Positions 8,136 to 15,168 of a DNA stretch of 41,485 nucleotides are shown in pieces. Source of the DNA: Rhodothermaceae bacterium (lineage in GTDB: Bacteria; Bacteroidota; Rhodothermia; Rhodothermales; JAHQVL01); NCBI GenBank assembly GCA_019634345.1, contig JAHQVL010000344.1:1-41485 (forward strand), in the 5' to 3' direction. The position numbers and the translations under genes were made by a program. Position 1 is the stretch's first letter, and each line of letters opens with the position of its first letter. The notes under the pieces were generated by a model, which had not been told where the DNA came from, ran no database searches, and was given only the letters and a program-made list of their open reading frames with translations.

Positions 8136-8823
8136 AATGTGGAGTCTGAAGTTTATAGGTAAGCACAGCCATATCTCCCACCATCTTCGTATCCAGAAGA
8201 TCCATGCGATTGTTCTTGTTGTGATGAAAAATGCCTGAACGAACGAATTTTGGTGCTAGAGAATCACCTACAAAAAAAGGGGCGATAGCAATCTGTAATT
8301 CGTTAATCAATCCCGCAGTTAAAAAGGCAGTCGCAATCTGTTCTCCACCCTCAATAAGGAGGCGGTGAATCTTCCGTTTTTTTAGATCCATCAAAAGAGA
8401 ACGGGGATTAACTTCAGCTTCATCCAGTGAGATGATTTGAGCGGGCGTATCCTTAAGACGTTGATCTAGATTTATGGCGATGTTTGAAGGGCAGTATACA
8501 AATATAGCTGAGCCATTCTCATCGAAAAACGTATGGGAGGGGGGAAGAGTACCGCTTGATGTAAGCGTGATCCTTGCTGGATGTTGAGGGTTGCCTGCTT
8601 CTACCCTTTGCTGAATCAAGCTGTGCGAACGGATTTGCAGGCTCGGATTATCGACTCGCAACGTATGCGCACCTACAAGAATCCCATCACAAGCCGCCCG
8701 AACGGAGTCAATCCGCTCGAAATCTTTGGGGTGCGATAATAGAAGCCGCTCTTCTGAGGTGTCGTTTAAATACCCATCTAGGGAGATGGCACTGCTTAGA
8801 ATGGTATAGGGAAGAAGACTCAT
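8119..8823 (-). CDS. RibD C-terminal-type (dihydrofolate-reductase-fold) reductase
   Basis: From the ATG at 8821-8823 the protein has 234 residues; a GTG 42 bases upstream extends the frame but adds a Pro/Arg-rich non-conserved tail. It starts with the family hallmark TILSSAISLDGYL. It continues with CDGILVGAHTLRVDNPSLQIR and has the C-terminal IEGGEQIATAFLTAGL motif. These are the NADPH-dependent pyrimidine reductase motifs of the RibD C-terminal domain. In most bacteria this domain is fused behind the deaminase in one chain. Here it stands alone and is translated first, with the deaminase following in a 17-bp overlap. No ribA, ribB, ribE or ribH genes are in the window. A riboflavin role is therefore likely but not proven. 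Confidence 0.85.
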   Translation of the reverse strand: MSLLPYTILSSAISLDGYLNDTSEERLLLSHPKDFERIDSVRAACDGILVGAHTLRVDNPSLQIRSHSLIQQRVEAGNPQHPARITLTSSGTLPPSHTFFDENGSAIFVYCPSNIAINLDQRLKDTPAQIISLDEAEVNPRSLLMDLKKRKIHRLLIEGGEQIATAFLTAGLINELQIAIAPFFVGDSLAPKFVRSGIFHHNKNNRMDLLDTKMVGDMAVLTYKLQTPHYESES

Positions 8824-8922
8824 GAATAGGGGACTGGGCGGCCGTCTCGGTGAATGTAGTGACACGGTGACAACGAATTATCCCCTCGTTCGTTCTCTGT
8901 TGAACGCCAGGCAGCAAGCAAT

Positions 8923-9375
8923 TTAAGAAGCAACCGGGCTGGGCGTCATTAAATATTCGGAAATCTTGACTTGATCTTCTTCTCGGATAAGCGGCTCAAA
9001 GGCACCCATCAAATGGCTAATCATGGCGCCTTTGTAGTGAATATCTAAATCGATCGCTCCCTTTTGGAAGAGTTGATAATTCATCTGTGTGTTAAGCATT
9101 AGCCAATGGCTTTTGAGTTCGATAAACCATAAGGCAAATGCCAGGTTAGCGTCATCGTCATTATGTACGTCCTTGATGGACGAGAGTAGCTGTTCTTTTC
9201 TTGTGTTTACCCACTCTCTCGCCGTGGTAACACGATCCTGAACTCTAGCCACTTCGTCTTTTTCCCAGGAATCAAGGGCTTCATTCCAATGGGCGTCCAG
9301 GTTGTTGTCGTGTAGCATTTCTTGAATTTTGTTAACCATCGTTACTACCTCTTCTAATGAAAACGTTACATCCAC
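8923..9375 (-). CDS. Unknown helical protein
   Basis: The family was not recognised. The 150-residue product is predominantly helical and rich in Glu, Asp, Trp and Leu, with no signal peptide and no membrane segment. Segments such as LDAHWNEALDSWEKDEVARVQ and LAFALWFIELKSHWLMLNTQMN suggest a four-helix bundle. The frame opens with GTG at 9373-9375. An ATG at 9337-9339 is preceded by AGAGG at a good distance, so the real start may be there, giving 138 residues. It lies between the reductase and another unknown gene on the same strand. The separations of about 100 and 187 bp make co-regulation uncertain. Confidence 0.6.
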   Translation of the reverse strand: MDVTFSLEEVVTMVNKIQEMLHDNNLDAHWNEALDSWEKDEVARVQDRVTTAREWVNTRKEQLLSSIKDVHNDDDANLAFALWFIELKSHWLMLNTQMNYQLFQKGAIDLDIHYKGAMISHLMGAFEPLIREEDQVKISEYLMTPSPVAS

Positions 9376-9562
9376 TTTGCTGAGAATATCCTGGTACCCA
9401 CTAGCGACAAACGTTGGGCCAAGGTCTTATGTGTTAGTGATTTTTGTAGTAGGGGGAAAACGAGCGCCGTTCATGAATGAGGAATGGGAAAAGGATGCAC
9501 AATCTGGGGGCAATGATTGCCCAGGATGCAGTTGAATAAATAAGTAAGGTGAAATCGTCGCT

Positions 9563-10528
9563 CTATACTGAAACTGTAATTGGATCGCTATAAAGCCAGG
9601 AGGTGATGGTGCGAACGGATTTCTGGAAGAAGGCCAGGTAGTCAATATGTATAGGAGGTTCCGGCGCGTCTAATCCATGAATCGCATACAATAATAGGTT
9701 TATCCGCAAGATTTTGTCCGCATACTGCACGGTTGTCTGGGGCAGTTCATTCTCGTTTATTGCTTTATCTGTAAAGTGGAATACCTGGTAGAGAAACGCA
9801 TAGATATGCACCCAGCTTAACCAAACGTGCATGTCATTCTGGTTACCTGCTTGCTTCAAGAGTGAAGACACGATCGTTTGATTTGCCCTGAACGTCGTAC
9901 CTGCCTCTGAAAGACTTCGTTTTATAAACCGCGATAACACCATTGCATCTAACTTTCTCCAAATTCGTTCAGGATTGATATCCGTTAGCTCTGCAATTCG
10001 ATCTGCCGTTAGTTCTTTGCTATTGCCAATCAGGCAGGATAAAATGTCAGTTTCTACTGATGTGCCAAAGCACGAACGAAGACGAAGGATCAGGGCTTGA
10101 TTTGATGAGAAATCAGGTTCATTATTAAACTTCAGCGAGTGAGAGGCTCCAACTGAAGAAGAACTCCGTTCTGGATGCTGCCGGTTCTTTTCAGCCCATT
10201 CTATATGTGTATAGGGGCCTAGCCTGGCATACACTGTAGGGGGGAAGAAACGAGCAAGTTTTCGTAGTCTCTGGAAGTTAATGAGATGCGAACAATGTGA
10301 TGTAAACCACTTTAACTCTTTTTCGAATCGGCGGTCAATGTGCTGCAGGCCAAGGGAAATCAGGAATAACGCTTCAGGATCTATAAATGAATGAGATCCA
10401 ATGTTTGAAACAGGTTGGTATTCACCGCGAAGTAGTTCCCATTGCCGGGATGCAAAAGCACGTATTATTGTAATTGGGCTATATCCTGAATCACTCAGGG
10501 ATAACTCCGTTTCAGTGGGTGTAGGCAT
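9563..10528 (-). CDS. Unknown protein with possible winged-helix segment
   Basis: The family was not recognised. The 321-residue protein has no signal peptide. An N-terminal part contains SFIDPEALFLISLGLQHIDRR. A central part of about 70 residues, TDILSCLIGNSKELTADRIA then ELTDINPERIWRKLDAMV, reads like a winged helix-turn-helix: helix, turn, recognition helix, then RFIKRSLSEAGTTFRA as a hairpin wing. The C-terminal part is helical and hydrophobic. This suggests a transcription factor or a nucleic-acid-linked regulator, but that is inference from pattern only. It is divergent from the alpha/beta hydrolase gene, with a 267-bp shared upstream region. The ATG start at 10526-10528 is the only good candidate. 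Confidence 0.6.
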   Translation of the reverse strand: MPTPTETELSLSDSGYSPITIIRAFASRQWELLRGEYQPVSNIGSHSFIDPEALFLISLGLQHIDRRFEKELKWFTSHCSHLINFQRLRKLARFFPPTVYARLGPYTHIEWAEKNRQHPERSSSSVGASHSLKFNNEPDFSSNQALILRLRSCFGTSVETDILSCLIGNSKELTADRIAELTDINPERIWRKLDAMVLSRFIKRSLSEAGTTFRANQTIVSSLLKQAGNQNDMHVWLSWVHIYAFLYQVFHFTDKAINENELPQTTVQYADKILRINLLLYAIHGLDAPEPPIHIDYLAFFQKSVRTITSWLYSDPITVSV

Positions 10529-10795
10529 ATATGAGGAAAAATAATGTGGCGAAATAAATGAATCGGAAGGGGGTAGTTTTTTCCTGCCTTAGAAATTGTT
10601 GCCGGATTAAAAAAGCTGCCAGATTCAATTAGTGCATTATATTTTCTTGGAATTATTCTGAAATGGCATGCTGTGGCATGAACTATGGCCTTGAAAAGGG
10701 ATTCCATTCGTTTCCTTGGCAAGGGGGTATACATTGAGTTAGTCTTAGGACAAAAACCTTACCTTCTCTACTATTCTTTGTATATCAATCCCTCT

Positions 10796-11386
10796 ATGAA
10801 GCAAGTAGCATTGTTAGTCCACGGTATTTTTGACAAGGGTAAAATATTTGAGTCTCTAGCAGAATACCTTCTACAATTTGGTATAGAGTCCATTTATCCG
10901 GATATCGAACCCAATGATGGGAGTGAGTCGTTGGATGTGTTGGCGCGTCAGGTTAGCAGGCATGTTGAGGCTATACGTGAGCAAGAATGCCGTCTTTATC
11001 TCGTTGGATACAGTATGGGGGGGTTGATATGCCGGTACTACATGCAAGCACTTGGTGGTATGCATAAAATAGACCGATGGGTAACTATTTCTTCTCCCCA
11101 TCACGGAACGTTAACGGCGTCGATCTTTTGGGGAAAGGGAGTAAAGCAAATGCGTGTAGGGAGTACTTTTCTAGAACGGCTTAATAAATCAGTAGATTCA
11201 CTTAAAAACGTCCCTTTGCTTTCATTGTGGACACCTTACGATCTTATGATTGTGCCGGCCCATAGTTCTCGATTACCGATTGGAGAGAATATTGCGGTAG
11301 ATTGCCTTGCACATCCTTTGATGTATACGAACAAGTTTGTCTTGAAGCGTATCGGTGATTTTCTTCAAGAAAGAAGTGAAAACTAA
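10796..11386 (+). CDS. Small alpha/beta hydrolase (lipase-like)
   Basis: From the ATG at 10796 the protein has 196 residues. It begins at once with the oxyanion-hole strand KQVALLVHGIFDKG. The longer frame from 10685 adds 37 residues with no family character, so the inner start is preferred. The nucleophile elbow GYSMGG gives Ser73, PYDLMIVPAHSS gives Asp149, and CLAHPLM gives His173. Together these form the full triad. SSPHHGT after the elbow is typical of the PGAP1/lipase class 2-like family, which acts on ester bonds in lipids. There is no signal peptide. A weak GC hairpin with a T5 run follows the gene. The substrate is unknown. Confidence 0.85.
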   Translation: MKQVALLVHGIFDKGKIFESLAEYLLQFGIESIYPDIEPNDGSESLDVLARQVSRHVEAIREQECRLYLVGYSMGGLICRYYMQALGGMHKIDRWVTISSPHHGTLTASIFWGKGVKQMRVGSTFLERLNKSVDSLKNVPLLSLWTPYDLMIVPAHSSRLPIGENIAVDCLAHPLMYTNKFVLKRIGDFLQERSEN

Positions 11387-11741
11387 AATTAGGCCCTTCA
11401 CTGTGGGGTCATTCCCCTTTTTAGTAGCATAAACTTCCATAGTCGATGAGCCAATGGTTCGTGTCCGTTGAGCCAGAAAGCCAGGGATTATGCAACAGCA
11501 AACTTGCAAATTTTAATCGGTGTAAATGTACTTTGGGCATTGGCCCGAGTAGTGCAATCTGCAATGATAATTTTCTACGTTAGATTTAGATAACCAATTC
11601 TACGTTTATGCTCCTTGGCTCCACACCAAGAACTCATGTCCACCTTCTCGCACAAGATGATGTATCAATTCTGATAGAGAGTTCATTGATGTTGGAGCTA
11701 CCATATTCCCTTATCTCATACATGCAAGTGGTGAGTCAACC
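11387..11741. other. 355-bp intergenic region before the malectin cargo gene
   Basis: No convincing gene is seen. At 11405-11422 a short GGGG/CCCC hairpin followed by TTTTT could end the hydrolase transcript. The 9-mer TTCTACGTT occurs twice in direct orientation at 11573-11581 and 11598-11606, 25 bp apart. A small CTTGG/CCAAG hairpin is at 11614-11630. The region should hold the promoter of the cargo gene at 11742, but no clear -10 or -7 box was found. Confidence 0.5.
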
Positions 11742-14700
11742 ATGAAAAAAGCCCTTACTAACTTTGGGATGTCATCATCTCAACTCTATATATTTTATGT
11801 ACTCCTATTTGCGTCTGCATTGATTACAATGGATATGCAAGCACAGGTGGTTGCATATCGCGTTAATGCAGGCGGCCGAGTTACGGCAGCAGGCGATAAT
11901 TCATTCCCTGCATGGGGAGAGGATCAGCAACTTGCGCTTGAACCTGAACCTATTCAAGCAGCCAGGAATGGTACTCCGTCTCCTTTTGTAAATGAAGACA
12001 TAGCCGGTGATCAAACTGCTGGTAAAAATCAAGACATTAACCTAACAGGTATCCTCGAGCCCGGTGGTATCGTTAATGACCTGTTTCAGACTCAGCGTTG
12101 GGATGTAGCGCCGCCAGATGACAATTTAGTTTATTCCTTTCCCATAACAACCGGGCGAACGTACCTGGTTAAACTCTATTTTACAGAGATTTTTGGTGAA
12201 GGCACTGGTACAAGGCAATTTGACATTACCATTGATGGTGAGCTTGTTGCAGATAACTTCGACATTCTGAACCTGACAGGAAATGACGAAAAAGTTGGTT
12301 TAGTACTGGAACACGAAGCAATTGTAGAAGGGCAAACCCTGGATATCGAGTTTGGCAATGAAACCGAGCTTCCTGCGGTTATTAGTGCTATTGAAATCGT
12401 AGACATGTCTTCTACCAACGAAGCTCCTGTAGTCACTAATCCAGATCGTCAGTCTAATTTAGAAGAGGAAGCCGTTTCGCTGCAACTTGTAGCTAATGAT
12501 CCAGATGGCGACAATCTGACGTATGAAGCAGAAGGGCTGCCAGGTGGGCTTCTTTTAGATTCTTCAACGGGATTGATTTCTGGTACATTGGAAGAAGGCG
12601 TTCAGGGTCTTTTCACGGTAACGCTAACCGTTTTTGATGACGGTGATCCATCAGCAGGTACGATCACTTCATTCTTGTGGAGTGTAGCCAATGACCCGCT
12701 TGCTATAGCACCGATAGACGACATCGTTGTTGAAGTGGGCGCGGAAACTGATGTAATCTTGCTTGACGAGGTCTTTGAAGATCCGAATGAGCTAGAGCTG
12801 ACGTATTCAATCACAAGCAATACGGATGAAACGGTCGTTGCTGCTACCATAAATGGAGAAGGAAATGGCATCGTCCTGAATTATTCCAACTCCAACACAG
12901 GGGTATCCGAGATTACCGTCCGAGCCACGAATACAGTGGATGCATTTGGTGAGGATACATTTACTGTTGAAGTGATTCAAACAGCCATTCCTTCAGCTGT
13001 ACTGCAAATTACACCGAATAGCACCCTTGGAGGCAGTACCTTTGATGGAAACAGTATTCTAATTGAGAATACATCCCTCGGAAATATTACTATCCGAAAA
13101 GTGACCATCAATGTCGCTAATACGCTGTTCCCTGATATGGTCTTTGATCCAACGGGTGTTGCTGGTGACAGCGGGGCTAAGTGTGTAACGCCGGACTTGA
13201 ATGCAGAAGAGACAGGCTTTAATGCAACAACTAATCCTTGTGTAGATCCATTTAGCGTTGCGAGTGAAGGCGGGTTCTTGGAGATGGAATTGGACTTTAC
13301 CGACTTCGATCCCGGAGAAACGTTTGGGATGTCGGTTGACGTTGATCCGACCAGTATCAAAGGAAATCCAGGTGTAGGTGATGCAGGTTCAGTAGGTGGA
13401 ATTGAAATGGTTGGTACTGTTGTAACTGTTGAGTTTTCCACTGAAGAAGTGATCACCAATGACGTGTTTTATCTGGCAGGCAGCGCTGGCGGTGGCCAGG
13501 CAGTCATTCAGAATCGAAGCGAAGTGCAGCTAGGAACACCAGCTGTTGCTCCTTCACTTGCTATCCAGGGATCAGGTGGTGTTGAAGACATCACAGTCTC
13601 TGAGATTGATCAAGTTATTGATGTGTCTGGTGCGCCGAATGCAGCAGTTACGTTGTTGCAAGTGGATGGCCGATTGAACCTGGAAGGAACTCCGAATGGT
13701 GGCTTTGATATCGATGACTTTGAAGCCAATGAAGCGATTGGTGTAATCGAAACGTATAGTGCTACTCTTGATGGAAATGGGAATGCATCGATCCCGGTTG
13801 AATTAAAGCGTTCTTTCTTTGACGACGCCTTTACAGGGGGTATCAATCACTTCATTGCCGTAGTAGAAGATGAATTCGCTGGGCGAACGTCAAATCGCGT
13901 TCGATTCAGCCTTGAAGAGCTGGCTTTTGCTAGTTTCAACGAAGGATGGAACTTGATCGGCTTATCGTTTGGTGTTGAAGATGGAAATTACCTTACCTTG
14001 TATGCCAGCATTTCTCCTGAACTAGCTCCCTTCGGTTGGGATGACGGCTACGTTCAGGTACAGGAGATTGGTAATGGGGCTGCCTATTGGTTAGATGCAG
14101 CTACAGCAGGAGACGTGCCCATCTTTGGGACCGATATCAATCAATTGCAGATTGCTTTGACAGAAGGCTGGAATATGATTGCTGGGCCTTCCTGTACGAT
14201 TGATCTCTTGGACTTCCAAGATCCTGGTAACGTGGTTGTAGCGGGTACGCTCTTCGAATACGATGATGGGTATATGAACACATCGTCTGTTCAACCAAAC
14301 AAAGGATACTGGATCAATGCCTCAGCAGATGGTACAATCACGCTTGATTGTTTGGCTATTGAAGATGCTGCCGCTAAGCATACTGTTGTGCAGAATGACA
14401 AAGCGTCTTTCGGCTCTCTGATGATTAGCGATCAGGCAGGTAATGACCAGGTTCTTTATTTCGGTGGCGCCTTAGAAGGGGCTGGCCAGGACGAAAGCTT
14501 CATCATGCCACCTTTCGGACCAAATGGCTTCGACGCCCGATTCTCATCCGGTGTCCGATTGGTTGAGGAAAACGAAGCGTACATCTCACTTCGAAGTGAA
14601 GCGTTTCCTGTAGAAGTACTGTATCAGGATGCTCCTACGTCCTACGGAGGTGTTTATACACTTGAAGCACTCGTAGGAACTGAAGTGGTAGGTACCTATT

Positions 14701-15071
14701 CTCTCATCGAAGGAGAAAGCATCTTAATCGCAAATGCGGATGTGACTTCGTTGAAGATATCAGATACCATTGCTGATGCAGACGTATTGCCTGAGCAATT
14801 TACTCTCAACGGCAACTATCCAAACCCATTCAATCCGACAACCAATATCGTCTTCGATATACCTGAAAACGCATTGATGCGCGTTGAAGTGTATGATCTC
14901 CTTGGGCGAAGGGTAATGGAGCTGAGCGGACTGGAAATGCAAGCTGGTGCTGGACGACAAATTCAACTTGATGCGTCAAGCCTGGCTTCTGGATCCTACA
15001 TCTACCGCGTCCATGCGACGATGGAAACCGGTGAACTGGTTCAGACAGGCAGAATGACCTTGCTGAAGTAG
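11742..15071 (+). CDS. T9SS cargo protein with malectin and Ig-like domains
   Basis: The 1109-residue secreted protein has a signal peptide ending near MDMQAQ. A malectin-type carbohydrate-binding domain follows, from about residue 36 to 217 (VAYRVNAGG, PFVNE, YLVKLYFTEIFGEGTGTRQF). Then come a putative-Ig/cadherin-like domain at about 222-315 (LVANDPDGDNLTYEAEGLPG) and a second one to about 412. A long beta-rich middle part contains two GWN repeats (EGWNLIGLSFG and EGWNMIAGPS, each ending in a YW(L/I) motif). The last 90 residues are a type-A T9SS sorting domain, NYPNPFNPTTNIVFDI to GRMTLLK. The sorting domain directs export across the outer membrane and surface attachment. The malectin fold suggests glycan binding. 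No catalytic domain was recognised. A perfect hairpin terminator follows. Confidence 0.9.
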   Translation: MKKALTNFGMSSSQLYIFYVLLFASALITMDMQAQVVAYRVNAGGRVTAAGDNSFPAWGEDQQLALEPEPIQAARNGTPSPFVNEDIAGDQTAGKNQDINLTGILEPGGIVNDLFQTQRWDVAPPDDNLVYSFPITTGRTYLVKLYFTEIFGEGTGTRQFDITIDGELVADNFDILNLTGNDEKVGLVLEHEAIVEGQTLDIEFGNETELPAVISAIEIVDMSSTNEAPVVTNPDRQSNLEEEAVSLQLVANDPDGDNLTYEAEGLPGGLLLDSSTGLISGTLEEGVQGLFTVTLTVFDDGDPSAGTITSFLWSVANDPLAIAPIDDIVVEVGAETDVILLDEVFEDPNELELTYSITSNTDETVVAATINGEGNGIVLNYSNSNTGVSEITVRATNTVDAFGEDTFTVEVIQTAIPSAVLQITPNSTLGGSTFDGNSILIENTSLGNITIRKVTINVANTLFPDMVFDPTGVAGDSGAKCVTPDLNAEETGFNATTNPCVDPFSVASEGGFLEMELDFTDFDPGETFGMSVDVDPTSIKGNPGVGDAGSVGGIEMVGTVVTVEFSTEEVITNDVFYLAGSAGGGQAVIQNRSEVQLGTPAVAPSLAIQGSGGVEDITVSEIDQVIDVSGAPNAAVTLLQVDGRLNLEGTPNGGFDIDDFEANEAIGVIETYSATLDGNGNASIPVELKRSFFDDAFTGGINHFIAVVEDEFAGRTSNRVRFSLEELAFASFNEGWNLIGLSFGVEDGNYLTLYASISPELAPFGWDDGYVQVQEIGNGAAYWLDAATAGDVPIFGTDINQLQIALTEGWNMIAGPSCTIDLLDFQDPGNVVVAGTLFEYDDGYMNTSSVQPNKGYWINASADGTITLDCLAIEDAAAKHTVVQNDKASFGSLMISDQAGNDQVLYFGGALEGAGQDESFIMPPFGPNGFDARFSSGVRLVEENEAYISLRSEAFPVEVLYQDAPTSYGGVYTLEALVGTEVVGTYSLIEGESILIANADVTSLKISDTIADADVLPEQFTLNGNYPNPFNPTTNIVFDIPENALMRVEVYDLLGRRVMELSGLEMQAGAGRQIQLDASSLASGSYIYRVHATMETGELVQTGRMTLLK

Positions 15072-15100
15072 GTTCTAAAGAACATCAAGACTGTTCAAGT

Positions 15101-15135
15101 AAAAAGGGGCACCCTGATTTGGGTGCCCCTTTTTG
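15101..15135 (+). terminator. Intrinsic terminator after the malectin cargo gene
   Basis: A perfect 14-bp inverted repeat has arms at 15101-15114 and 15121-15134, with a 6-base loop. The left arm starts AAAAAGGGGCACCC and the right arm ends in TTTTT. It is GC-rich next to the loop and has a T-tract on the plus strand, 30 bp past the stop codon. The A/T ends make it potentially bidirectional. Confidence 0.93.
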
Positions 15136-15168
15136 CTTAACTTAAGGTTCACACAACCTGGATTCTCG

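Noticed and set aside
10495-10734. 79-codon minus-strand frame between the unknown gene and the hydrolase
   Set aside because: It overlaps the better start of the 321-residue gene and has no features; the region is more likely a divergent promoter.
12176-13459. Several minus-strand frames of 80-160 codons rich in Ser and Pro
   Set aside because: They are shadows of the 1109-residue cargo gene, whose composition gives open antisense frames.
15133-15168. Extended N-terminus of the permease from TTG 15133
   Set aside because: The TTG lies inside the upstream terminator hairpin, and the conserved sequence starts at the ATG at 15169.
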